A stretch of DNA of 64,000 nt from Euphorbia lathyris (Eukaryota > Streptophyta > Magnoliopsida > Malpighiales > Euphorbiaceae), in assembly GCF_963576675.1 (NCBI RefSeq), contig NC_088917.1, positions 32,022,501 to 32,086,500 of the forward strand, in the 5' to 3' direction. Both the position numbers and the translations under genes were made by a program. This document shows positions 10,260-21,600 of this stretch, one piece after another (the stretch's first letter is position 1; each line of letters opens with the position of its first letter). The notes beneath the pieces were generated by a model, which made no database searches, was not told the DNA's origin, and saw nothing but the letters and a program-made list of their open reading frames with translations.

Positions 10260-12622
10260 TGTTAGACGAGGTGCCGCGGCCTAATCTCCCGGGCGGACCG
10301 GGGGGTGGACAACCTCATGGCGACGTAAGCGGTGATTGGCGCCGAAAGCAACCAATCGTGGAATCAAGCTGCTCGGCAGGACCGGAGCTCGGAGATATGG
10401 AAGAGTCGCCACCCACGAATGGGAAAATGAACACCGATCCCTTGCGGGAGACCGGTGTGGGTTCGGGAAACTTAGGTACGAGCCGAGAAGGCTAGCTCCT
10501 TTCCGGAGAAAGGCTACTAGGCACCCCGACATCGCCCGGTTATGAACCACCGGCCTCCTACTCAGCATGTTAGGCGATAACGGACTAATCGTATACTTCT
10601 TTAAGTTTAAAATTCATTTGAAACCCTTTTCTTTCTCTTTTTGGAAACCGTTTTGAGCATATGATATTGAAAAGCCACATCAGTAAAAAATCACCAATTT
10701 ATGTTTATACATACACGGAGAGGGGAAAGGAAGAAGTGATTTATTTACAGTCCATTTACATGTCATGTTGTGTGTTTATACTACACTAACTTATTCCCCA
10801 AAACAAGTTTATTTACATGGTTCGCACTTTAATCGCCGTTGGAACGATTTAGGTGCGTTTTAAAACCCCGTTGGATGAAGTTTACCTGAATCGCCATTGG
10901 AACGACTCGAGTATTTGAAGACGTTTGTGATAAAAACCTTTTAACGAGAAAACGTGCTTAAACATACAAGTCAATTTTATTTTGTACAAATTCTTTAAGA
11001 AAGTGATTCGAAAATTCTATTATTAACAAAGAAAACGATTTTGATTACAATGTTCGCTTAATCCGCCTTTGGAACGGACTAAGGTTTTAAAACGTGGTGT
11101 TTTGAAGACGGTTTGAAATGCTAACAAAAACGACTCTATTTATTCACATTAGGAAACTCCAAAAATTCATTAGTTTAAATAATTCAATTGAAAACTCTCT
11201 TTTTTGTGATTTATTTTCCCCACTTATTTAATGGACTCTCTAATTGTTATACTTACAACAATAAACTTGTTTAAACTAATATTCACACTCAAATAAAGCC
11301 TTCTTGAAATATGGACCCATGAATGGGCCAAAAGAATAAAGAAAATAGTTTAGACACATATATATATATATATACATTTAAATCAAAAAGGAGAAGATAA
11401 GAAAATAAGAGTTAATAAAAGGAAACTATATAATACATATATGAAAATGCTAGATAAAATACATTTATACTTTAAAAATGCTAAAACAATAAGTAAATCT
11501 TATGGATAAGAAAATAATATTTACCCAAAAATAACTTCCTTCAATAATTAACGAAATAACCCAAATGTTCCTAAAACTATACATATATATACATAATTGA
11601 TATAGTTTAAATACCAAAAATGACATATACTAATATCCATCCATTGTTTCTCAAAATATCAAATAACTAATATTTAAACGTAGCCTAAGTTAATAAAAAG
11701 GAAATACTTATATATATATTTATACTTATATTATAAAATAAAATAAAAATGATATACCAATATTCTAAAATAAATGTATATACTAAAATTCTAAAATAAT
11801 TTTAAAAACATGTATTACATAATTATATATATATATATACTAAGGATTAAAAGTCTAAAAGTTAAGAAAAAGGGACCGAAATGACATTTTTTACATTTTG
11901 GCAGATTTACCGACGGAAAATCCGTCGGTAAACAGCATTTAGTAACAGAATTGACAAATTACAGCAGCACTCCAATATTTTCCAGATTTATTCAAAAGCT
12001 TTAAATTAAATCTAATTCAATCGTTTTGGACTTCCGAACTACCAAAAATGGATCATAGTCGAAAACGGAAGTTCCTAAAACAATGTTTTTATTTTAAAAC
12101 GTTATTTGAAAATATCTTTTAAATTAAAAAAAAACTTATAATTACAACGTTTTCGACACCCGAACTACCTTTTTATCGGATCACGGTTCGTATTGGGATA
12201 TCAAAACGAGGTTTTTATTTTAAAACAAAACCGAATTTTATTTAACACAAAACGAAAATTAAATAAATACGCTAACTAAATAAAACATGACAAAATAAAT
12301 AAATAACTAAAGGAATAAAAACTATAGCATAAAAAAAATAAATAGAAGGAGAGAATAAATTAAATAAAATAAAGAGTCTAGTCCTCGGATAATACCTTTA
12401 ATTCGGTATCTGACAGTCGAAGACGATTGATTCCACGAACCGCGAGCTCCCGTTTTTAATGAAAATTTTGTAAAAAATTGAACTTAGGAAATTTGGAATT
12501 TTTGAGGAAAAAAATATTTTTCTCAAAAAAAATTCACTCTCTCTCTCTAAAAATATTTAGAGTGAGAAAGTTTATCCAAAAATCCCTCCAAAAGCCCCCT
12601 CTTCACCTTGGGATCCGTGCCC

Positions 12623-12630
12623 TTATATAG
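12623..12630 (-). promoter_or_regulatory. TATA box in Tat 3' LTR
   Basis: The minus strand reads CCTATATAAGGGCAC. The identical motif in the 5' LTR is at 30324-30331. Downstream (lower coordinates) would be R-U5. Confidence 0.6.
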
Positions 12631-12654
12631 GAAAACGGATCCCGGAACAACGGG

Positions 12655-12935
12655 CGACGCCCAAAAAAATTTGGGCGTCGCCCATTATGGTTGGGCGGCC
12701 GCCCAACCTAGTGTTGGGCTACCGCCCAACCTTGTTGGGTGGCCGCCCAACATGAGTTGGGCGGCCGCCCAACCTAGTGTTGGGCTACCGCCCAACAATG
12801 TTGGGCGATCGCCCAACTTTCGTTGGGCGATCGCCCAACGGCGTTGGGCGAGCGCCCAATCCTCGTCGGGCGTCCGCCGGACGCGTTGGGCGTTCGCCCG
12901 ACGTGGTTGGGCGCCCGCCCGGCGACCCTCGGGGC
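12655..12935. repeat. GC-rich palindrome array in Tat 3' LTR
   Basis: A run of about eleven dyads of the form TTGGGCG-NN-CGCCCAA (for example GTTGGGCGATCGCCCAAC near 12799 and 12820), grading to variants such as TCGGGCGTCCGCC. The 5' LTR has about seven (30355-30545). The region is open in several frames on both strands only because it is palindromic and GC-rich. Confidence 0.9.
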
Positions 12936-13340
12936 GTGCCCCGCACCGTCGGACGCGTGCACTCCGTGGCCGCCGAGCGCGCGTTCCGCGCAGCCAAACG
13001 CTCGCACGTCGCGGCCGCCGAACGCGCGCCTCGCGCTGCCAGGCACGTGCGCTCAACGGCCCATAAGGGCGCGCACCGCCAGCGGTCCCAGGCATTGCTC
13101 GGACGTCGAGAGCGTGGCACTCGCGGTGCGTCCGACGGACGCCGCGCGCACGTCTCGAGCCGTCGAGCGGGCGTTCGACCATCGTCGTCCGCGTGCGGGA
13201 TGCCGTTGCGCGCCCGCGCCGTGCCGTTAATTTTCCTCCGCTTATTATTCTTTATATATTTTTCAAAACTTCCGGAATCAATCGCTTCGACCGTCTTGTT
13301 TTCAGGTTTTCGTCACAGGTCCTCTGACTCGGTGTCTACA

Positions 13341-13358
13341 GTTGCCCCTACTTTTCTA
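13341..13358 (-). other. Tat polypurine tract
   Basis: The minus strand reads AGAAAAGTAGGGGCAAC directly before TGTAGACACC, the first bases of the 3' LTR. This purine run would prime plus-strand DNA synthesis. Confidence 0.85.
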
Positions 13359-13542
13359 TTTTGACAGTGATGTGTGTGTTTCGAAAACGTTTTTTGCTAA
13401 CGTACACATGCAATGTAAAACATATAAAAGTAAAAGACACGTAACGAGTAGGAGGGAACATACCTAACCTTTGCGCTGCGCGCTCCGGCGTTGTTCTCTG
13501 ACCTCTTCAGACTCTGCTTCGGGCTGCACCCTAATTCACGAC

Positions 13543-14252
13543 TGCGGGGATAATGGCTAAACAGCTACCCTATTTGTGACTGCGGGGATAATGGCTAAAC
13601 AGCTACCCTATTTCAAGATTGCGGGGATAATGGCTAAACAGCTACCCTACTTCAAGATCACGGGGATAATGGCTAAATAGCTACCCTGATTTACGACTGT
13701 TGGGATAATGGCTAAATAGCTACCCTATTTCAAGATTGTGGAGATAATGGCTAAACAGCTACCCTATTTCAAGATTGCGGGGATAATGGCTAAACAGCTA
13801 CCCTATTTCAAGATCACGGGGATAATGGCTAAATAGCTACCCTGTTTCAAGATTGCGGGGATAATGGCTAAACATCTACCCTATTTCAAGATTGCGGGGA
13901 TAATGGCTAAACAGCTACCCCATTTCAAGATTGCGGGGATAATGGCTAAACAGCTACCCTATTTCAAGATTGCGGGGATAATGGCTAAACAGCTACCCTA
14001 TTTCAAGATCACGGGGATAATGGCTAAATAGCTACCCTGATTTACGACTGCTGGGATAATGGCTAAATAGCTACCCTATTTCAAGATTGTGGGGATAATG
14101 GCTAAACAGCTACCCTATTTCAAGATTGCGGGGATAATGGCTAAACAGCTACCCTATTTCAAGATCACGGGGATAATGGCTAAACAGCTACCCTATTTCA
14201 AGATTGCTGGGATAATGGCTAAACAGCTACCCTATTTCAAGATTGCGGGGAA
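13543..14252. repeat. Tandem array 1, 39-bp unit
   Basis: About 18 copies of a 39-bp unit containing GGGGATAATGGCTAAACAGC and TACCCTATTTCAAGATTGC. A few units are shorter or end GATCACG or GACTGCTG. It lies in the 3' untranslated part of the Tat element (minus sense) and upstream of the antisense gene's promoter (plus sense). Thirteen codons per unit keep a plus-strand frame open at its right end. Confidence 0.95.
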
Positions 14253-14697
14253 GATGGCTAAAAAGCAACTCCGGTCAGCGACCACGAGTCAGATGGCTAA
14301 AAAGCAACTCCGGTCAGCGACCACGAGTCAGATGGCTAAAAAGCAACTCCGGTCTGCGACCAAGAGTCAAATGGCTCAAAAGCAACTTCGGTCTGCGACC
14401 GAGAGTCAAATGGCTATAAAGCAACTCCGGTCTGCGACCGTGAGTCAAATGGCTAAAAAGCAACTTCGGTCTACGACCGAGAGTCAAATGGCTCAAAAGC
14501 AACTCCGGTCTGCGACCGTGAGTCAAATGGCTAAAAAGCAACTTCGGTCTGCCACCGAGAGTCAAATGGCTCAAAAGCAACTCTGGTCTGCGACCGAGAG
14601 TCAAATGGCTCAAAAGCAACTCCAATCTGCAACCGTGAGTCAGATGGCTCAAAAGCAACTCCGGTCTGCGACCGTGAGTCAAATGGCTAAAAAGCGG
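14253..14697. repeat. Tandem array 2, also 39-bp unit
   Basis: About 11 copies of a 39-bp unit with ATGGCTAAAAAGCAACTCCG and GTCTGCGACC-GAGAGTCAA. It directly abuts array 1 and shares the phase and the ATGGCTAAA(A)AGC core, so it probably arose from an array 1 unit. The plus-strand frame 14089-14796 runs through both (13-residue repeats such as MAKKQLRSATTSQ), but the minus strand is open too, so this is not good evidence for a protein. Confidence 0.95.
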
Positions 14698-15038
14698 GGG
14701 CTGTTTCTGGATTTTCTTACCACACTGTTGTCTGTATTTTCTCATTGGAGCTATCATCTCGAAGATTCGATGGGCACACGTCTTAGTCCGAAATGACATA
14801 GACTACTGATTGTTTTTCTGTTGACTGTCGTCTGTATTTTGACTGGTGTCACTGTTGTGTAAAAATTAACTGTTGTCTGGAGTTGATGTTTTGACAATGT
14901 TGGTCACTGTCTAGGAGAAACGCAGGCTGAAACAGACTGCAAATCGGAGGTCTGTGCACCTAGTAATTAATTATTTACTTTTTACCTTTATGTCAAATCG
15001 TACTTTTTTACTATTTACGGGAATGCCATTCCCTCTTC

Positions 15039-15048
15039 CTATATAAGG
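15039..15048 (+). promoter_or_regulatory. Probable promoter of the antisense PMD gene
   Basis: CTATATAAGG followed by a pyrimidine-rich stretch (TTCTCTCTCCTCTTTCTCTC) at 15078-15097 and then the ATG at 15126: the layout of a plant core promoter and short 5' UTR, pointing against the retrotransposon's own transcription. Confidence 0.6.
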
Positions 15049-15125
15049 TGGTGGGGTTTCATTTCAACCCCACACCTTCTCTCTCCTCTTTCTCTCACTA
15101 GATTTCAATTTGGATTATTCTCGGG

Positions 15126-18100
15126 ATGGAGTTAGATGAATGGGATGGCACCAGAGGCATGGACGTGGTTTACGTAAACCTGGATAGAGTGGATGCCTTC
15201 CACGACCCTACGACACACTTGAGCAGGACACGCTGCAACGAGGTAAGTGGTTTCTCACTTTTATTTGATTTGAACTCTAGGCTTTAGCACTCCTATACGA
15301 ACATGATTTGCATGCTAACTCTTAGGCTGCCTTAGAGGACTTTAGCTAGAAAACGTGAATTCCTTTATTTACACGTAACACCTGTTTATTTTTCTGAGAA
15401 TGCGCGTTATATGCATGTGAATAGTGACACTACGAATTTATGCATGCTAACAGTAAAAACGATGTGAATAGTAAAAGCGTGAATAGTGCACGTGAATAGT
15501 AAAAACGTGAATAGTGAAAACTTAACTAATGCACGTGAATAGTAAAACGTGAATAGTGCACGTGAATAGTAAAAACATGAATAGTGCACGTGAATAGTAA
15601 AAACATGAATAGTAAAAACTTAGCTAATGCACGTGAATAGTGAAACGTGAATAGTGCACGTGAATAGTGAAAACGTGAATAGTGCACGTGAATAGTAAAA
15701 CTTAACTAATGCACGTGAACGTATGTGAATAGTAAAACCTAATCTACGCTCGTCACCTGTAGACTAGTGTGGATAAAAGAATTGACTAAACCTTACATAA
15801 ATGATCCTACGGGAGAGATTTTTACAGAAAATTGGCCCTAATTGACCGGATGAACGAATACCTAGTTTTAACGCGTTCTTATTACTCGCTTGCCTTAGGA
15901 GTTGTATTTAAATTTTCTTATCTTGTTCCTCTTTAGCTCATCGAGATTTCCGGGACCACTGCCGAGGTTCTTTCATGGTATGATAGGCTGAGCGCCGCGG
16001 CGAGAGCCCGCGTGCAGGAGTTGGGCTTCGGACCCTTCATTGCAGCGCTGCCCCGCACCAACGGGGTGTGTGATCCCTTTGGCCTACGGGCCTTGTGTGA
16101 GCGGTGGGTTGACTCGACCCACACCTTCCACCTTTCCTTCGGGGAGATGACCATCTCGCCCCGAGATTTTTCATTATTGACCGGATTACGAGGGAGCAAC
16201 ACTCCCGTCCCTTTCCATTATGGCATGATGCGACCGCGGGTCGACCCTGCTAGGCTTGCCGCCTTGATAGGACCAAGAGTTCCTCTATGCGCCAAATCTA
16301 CCCCGGCGAAGTTTATTTCGACTGCTAGCCTCTTGAGTAGACGGGACTCCTATGAGACTGATGCTACTGATCTGGCGGTTCGTAGCTTCCTTGTATATGC
16401 TCTTAGCGAGACGATTTTCCGCACGAAGGGCGGAAAGGTACATGCGGGTCTCATCCAGGCCCTTAGTGATTTAGATGCCGCAGCTTCCTATGATTGGGCG
16501 GGGGCAGGCTTAGCTTTTCTCTACAAGTTTCTGGACCTGACTTGCCGGAAGCGCAAGGATTTCGGTGGTTACACCTTTGCTCTGCCGGTACGTGATGCCT
16601 TCTCGATTCGCCCATCTTTGTTTTTTTTTTCTTTCTCACACTCCTAGTCCTTGTTTATACCGCAAGTGTGGGCGTACGAGAGACGCATCCTTCCCAGTCG
16701 ATCTCGACCTCAATTGAGAGCACAGAGGCCACCTTTTATGGTTCGATGGAGAGATTTTGATCTGAGCGCTGAGAGGAGGCGGACAGTGCCATGGCTCCTA
16801 GATCGGATTGACTCATTAGTCCTCACATAGGTAGATTTCGCTTAGTCTCGCTAGACTTCGGCTTGAGTCTTGCTGACCCTTTTCTTTATGCATATTTTTT
16901 AGATTAGGTTCAGGTGGGACGATCTTGACTTTGGTCCCAAGTATTCATACACATCGATGATCCAGGAGCAGCAGTGCGTGCTCACCGGCCCTTGTGTTCG
17001 GGCGTGGTATTTGGGAGATCGAGGCATCACCGGAGTGAGTGATGTTCACTGGACGCCGGGGGAGACTCCCGTTTCCATGTTTGCTGTGCGGACTCTGCCC
17101 TTATCGACCATTCGTTGAGATCTGACCCGTCATTTTATCGGTAGAGTGGTCTGGATTCACGCCGGGGGCCGAGAGCCTTATTTGTCCACTTTACTGAGCG
17201 CGAGGGATGCCCCGGCGGCAGCGATGGAGGTAGATCCGGTGGCGGACGTGTTTTCGAGAGAGGCGGTCGAGGCCGTCTTAGGTCAGGCGGAGGTTCCGGT
17301 AAGTGATTCCGCCCCCTTTTCATTTTATTCATGATATGCTCGGAGGTTTTATCGTGTGTTTTTTTCGCTTTTTTTGCAGGAGGGATCCTGGCGGAGTGCC
17401 CACCTATCTGATTTTTTCGACGGTACTCGGGCTCAAACACCGGTGTGCGAGCAGCCCTATTTTGTCGACGAGTCCTCCAGTGCAGCTCGACCGGAGAGGT
17501 CGTCCATAGGCGTGCCTATACCAGACTATGGGAGAGATTATGCTACGATCTGCTATGACGAGTCCGGGGCACCTTACGCGGGATTTGAGGCGGTCCCTCC
17601 TATCTTCTCCTCGAGGGTCCCGTTTGATCCCTCGGACGCTTCTCTGACCACGAGAGAGACTTGTACGGATTACGTGGGGCTATCTGGTTATTTCCGAGAC
17701 CGCCTCAGCTTGTGCTGCACCGATCACCTGGTATGTATCATTACTGTACTTTAGTGTAGTGAAATGTATGCATGTATGTATGATTTATGTTTTTGCCTAT
17801 GCTGCCTTTTATCTGTGTTTTTTTTTCTTTTTCTGTAGAGTGATCTGCATGCCCATGAGCGGAGACAGAGCGAGCTAGTGCGGGAAGCTGATGCCCGAGT
17901 TGGTCATGTGTATCAAGAGAGGAACGACCACTGGTCGGGGATGATGCGATGGGAGACTGAGGGTCGCCTTGCCGTCGAGGAGAGGGCGCGTGATGAGTCG
18001 ATCAGACGCCTTGCTGCAGAGGAGAGAGCACGAGCTGCTGATGAGAGAGCACGAGTTTCTGATGAGAGAGCGCGTGCTGCCGAGGAGGCACTATCTGCGG

Positions 18101-18156
18101 AGCGGGCATCTCACCTGAGAGATTTTGAGAACTATTGGGACTTCCCTCCGTATTAG
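15126..18156 (+). pseudogene. Antisense six-exon plant mobile domain gene carried by the Tat element
   Basis: Exons 15126-15242, 15937-16587, 16648-16830, 16903-17298, 17380-17730 and 17839-18156. Every intron is GT-AG and phase 0, with pyrimidine tracts before the acceptors; total 671 codons plus stop. Residues ~55-400 form a plant mobile domain with THTFHLSFGEMTISPRDFSL, WAGAGLAFLYKFLDLTCRKR and QVWAYERR. Residues ~575-660 are charged repeats (ERARAADERARVSDERARAA) likely to be a coiled coil. Two codons break the frame: TAG at 16828-16830 (last codon of exon 3) and TGA at 17116-17118, both explicable by single C-to-T changes. PMD proteins act in silencing and development in plants and occur as cargo in MULEs and Ty3 elements; the role here is unknown. 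It opposes pol, whose 3' end is 473 bp away. Confidence 0.8.
15410..15745. repeat. Minisatellite in intron 1 of the antisense gene
   Basis: Many tandem copies of a 9-16-bp phrase GTGAATAGT, alternating as CGTGAATAGTAAAAA and GTGAATAGTGCAC. It fills about half of the first intron. Spurious minus-strand frames come from it. Confidence 0.9.
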
Positions 18157-18450
18157 GCTCGTTATGTATTGCTTTGTAGCTTTCATTATTGCTTTGTAGC
18201 TTTTATTAGAGTTTCCCCGATGTATAGCTGATGTATAGGGAGTGGGGTGGATAGTAGGTAGGCTTTTTGTGAAAAGTAGGATAGGAAATGTATAACTCGT
18301 GATTCATATTACCATGCATTCGGTAGATTATAATGATTCCAATCATTCTCGTCAAATATATTCATGCCTTTATTTATTTACAAACAACAGAAATACTTAG
18401 TCTCTTATACATTGTTTTTGTAATTGCTCAAGTTATAACTATTGTTACCA

Positions 18451-18600
18451 GGACCCGCCTTTCGGTTTTCGGATCCCGACGATTTTTCTCCTCTCCTTTT
18501 ACTATCCCGGAATTTTTAAATGAGTGCCCTTTCGGGTTTTCACCCATTGGGATTTCCCTTATTGTTGCATAGGTCGCCCTTTGCGGGTTTTCAACCTATC
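18451..18600 (-). other. Three hairpin-forming repeats after pol
   Basis: Three spaced direct repeats at 18451-18476, 18522-18545 and 18569-18599. On the minus strand each has an outer stem (ATAGGTTG/CGACCTAT in the clearest copy) enclosing AAAACCCGCAAAGGG, itself a small CCC/GGG stem. They lie between the pol stop and the 3' end of the opposing antisense gene, so they could act in RNA processing, export or separating convergent transcripts. Function is inferred only from position and fold. Confidence 0.6.
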
Positions 18601-18628
18601 GGGAATTTTTCTTTATTTTTCTTTTTTT

Positions 18629-21600
18629 TTACGAAAAGTATTTCTTAAGCCTATCCAGATTGGTAGGTTCGGAGAATTCCATGCCGTCCATTGTGGTTAA
18701 CTTCACCGCTCCTTTGCTTAGTATCTTCTTCACGACGAATGGTCCTTCCCAGTTAGGCCTAAACTTGCCCCTAGGGTCGGTGTGCGTCACACGAATCTGT
18801 TTCAGCACCAAATCTCCTTCTTTGATAGGACTGGTCTTGACTTTTTTATTGAAAGCCCGAGCCATCCTTCTTTGATATAACTGTACATGGTAAAGGGCTT
18901 CCACCCTTTTCTCATCAACTAAAGCCAACTGCTCACATCGCCTCTTCACCCATTCCGTTTCGGGAATTTCTGCTTCCACTGCGATTCTCAACGATCGCTT
19001 TTCGATCTCAATCGGTAGGACTGCTTCTGTTCCGTATACCAAGGAGAATGGTGTTGCCCCAGTCGAGGTTCTGACTGTCGTGCGATAAGCCCACAACGCG
19101 AGTGGGAGGTGCTCATGCCAGTTCCGATGTGATTCCACCGTCTTTACGAGGATTCTTTTAAGGTTCTTATTAGCTGCTTCTACTGCCCCATTAGCCTGTG
19201 GACGGTACGGAGAAGACCTGTGATGTTCAATGCCATATTCTCGGAAAAGATTCCTTACTTCCCCCTGAAACTGGACCCCGTTATCCATGATCATGTGATG
19301 AGGCACTCCGAACCTGGTGATCAAGTGTTTTTCAATGAACTTTCTCATCTGCTTGGATCCCAGTTTGCTAAACGACTCTGCTTCTACCCATTTGGAGAAA
19401 TAATCGATGGTGACTGCAATAAACTTATGTCCATTTGAAGCATTAGGCCTTACTTCGCCGATGATGTCAATGCCCCAAGCAGCGAATGGCCAAATAGGTG
19501 CTAGCACATGTAGTTCCATGGCCGGAAGATGACTGCAATCGCCGTGGATTTGACAATCGTGACATTTCTTTGCATACTCGTTACAATCTTTTTCCATGGT
19601 GAGCCAATAGAAGCCTTGTCTGATAATTTTCTTAGCTAGTACTGCTCCTCCCATATGGGCTCCACAAATTCCCGAATGTACTGATTCCATTGCCTCGCGG
19701 GCTTCTCCCGCATCCAAGCATCTGAGTTGTAATCCATGAACGTGCCTTTTGTAAAGCAAGTCATTGTGGATGACGAACTGACGAGCTAGCCTTCTAATCA
19801 CAGCTTGATCCCTAGGTTCTGACTCTGCCGGATATGTCCCATCTTTCATGAAGTTCACGATATCAAAATACCATGGTTTTTCATCTGTCCCTAACAGCAT
19901 TACGTCCTCGTAACATGGTTTGTGAGATCTTCTCAATACCAACGGCTTCGAAGCAAGGTTCCGGGGGTTGTCCCAAACTAACACCAAAGTAGCCAAGGCA
20001 TCCGCCGCCTGGTTCTGTGCTCGAGGAATATGATAGAAACGACATTCCTTGAATCTTTGTGCCAACCCTTCTAGCTGATCTAGATATGGACGTAGTCTTT
20101 CTTCTCTTACCTCCCAGTTTCCTTGTGCCTGTTCGATGATCAACTTTGAGTCCCCCCAGATTTCAACATACGACGCTCCCAGTGCCGCTAATGACTCTAA
20201 ACCATAAATGCACGCTTCATATTCGGCCATATTATTAGTGAGAGGGAAGGATAACTTCTTGGCCATCGGGATCCTTTCTCCTTCCGGCGAGGTAAGTAGT
20301 ACTCCTACTCCGGCTCTATTCGAATTAACTGCTCCATCGAAGAACATTTTCCACGGTATAACTTCGATTGCGTTCAAGTGCTCATCGGGGAAATCATAGC
20401 TTACTTCTTCCTCTTCTGCATTCAGGGGTTGGTTAGCCAGAAACTCTGCCATGGCCCTTCCTTTGATAACCTTCTTCGTCACATATTCAATGTCAAACTC
20501 GGATAAGAGCAACAACCATCTGGCTAACTTCCCCGTCAAGGATGGAGTTCGGTATAGATACTTCACGGGGTCCATCCGAGAAATAATGATCACTTTATAC
20601 GATTGGAAATAGTGTCGCAGTTTCTTTGTCAACCATACTACTACCACACATGTCTTTTCGATCATGTTGTACTTGAGCTCGTACTCCAGGAACTTCTTAC
20701 TCAAATAATACACCGTGTGCTCCACACCGGTGTCTCCCTCTTGAGCCAACATTGCCCCAATAGATCGCTCCTCAATCGCTACATAGAGGAGAAGCGGCTT
20801 TCCCAGTTTAGGCGGTCTCAACACTGGCGGATTAGACAAGTAGCTCCGGATGCTCTCCAACGCTTGCTGACATTTATCATTCCAAATGGCGGGTTGGTCT
20901 TTCCTTAGCAACTTAAAGATTGGCTCGCAGATTGCGGTGAGTCTTGCTATGAACCGACTGATATACTGAACCTGCCCCAGAAACCCTCTCACTTCCTTCT
21001 CATTTCTCGGCGCCGGCATCTCTTGTATAGCCTTTACTTTATCAGGATCTACCTCGATTCCCTTATTTTCGATTACATAGCCTAAGATTTTTCCCGACGA
21101 AACGCCGAAAAAGCACTTCTTCGGGTTTAACCTCAGCTTGAATTCTGCAATTCGGGCCAAAAACTTCTCGAGCGCGGCAAAATGCCCTTCTCTTGTCTCT
21201 GATTTGACCATCATGTCATCCACATAAACTTCCACCTCCTTGTGTATCATATCATGGAACAGTGCTGTAGCCATTCGCTGGTAAGTTGCCCCGGCATTCT
21301 TCAAACCAAACGGCATTACCCTGTAGCAGTATGTCCCCCACTCAGTTGTGAACGAGGTTTTCGCTTTGTGCTTTTCGGCCATCTGAACTTGCATGTAGCC
21401 CATGAAACCGTCCACATTCGTGTGTAAGACGCTTGACGCTGCACTTTCGATCAATACATCGATATGAGGCAATGCGAACTCATCCTTGGGGCATGCCTTG
21501 TTAAGATCTCTGTAATCCACGCACATCCTCACTTTGCCGTCCTTCTTTGCGATGGGCACTACATTTGCGACCCAAGGGGGATAGTCGATCACTTCGATGA

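Larger units (their letters stand above)
10260..13340 (-). repeat. Tat 3' LTR (3081 bp)
   Basis: In element orientation starts TGTAGACACCGAG and ends CCTCGTCTAACA. It differs from the 5' LTR mainly by extra copies of a palindromic repeat (12655-12935) and scattered substitutions. It contains a promoter TATA (12623-12630) and AT-rich microsatellites ((TA)n at about 11360 and 11825). Confidence 0.95.

Noticed and set aside
12608..13364. Several long overlapping frames on both strands in the Tat LTR (and again at 30248-31025)
   Set aside because: They follow the GC-rich palindromic array, which lacks stops in all frames. The translations are Arg/Ala/Pro-rich mirror images without domains.
13543..14697. 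CRISPR-like regular repeats
   Set aside because: Head-to-tail tandem repeats without unique spacers, in a plant retrotransposon.
14089..14796. 235-codon plus-strand frame across the 39-bp arrays
   Set aside because: It is open because the period is divisible by three; the minus strand is equally open, and there is no start context or domain.
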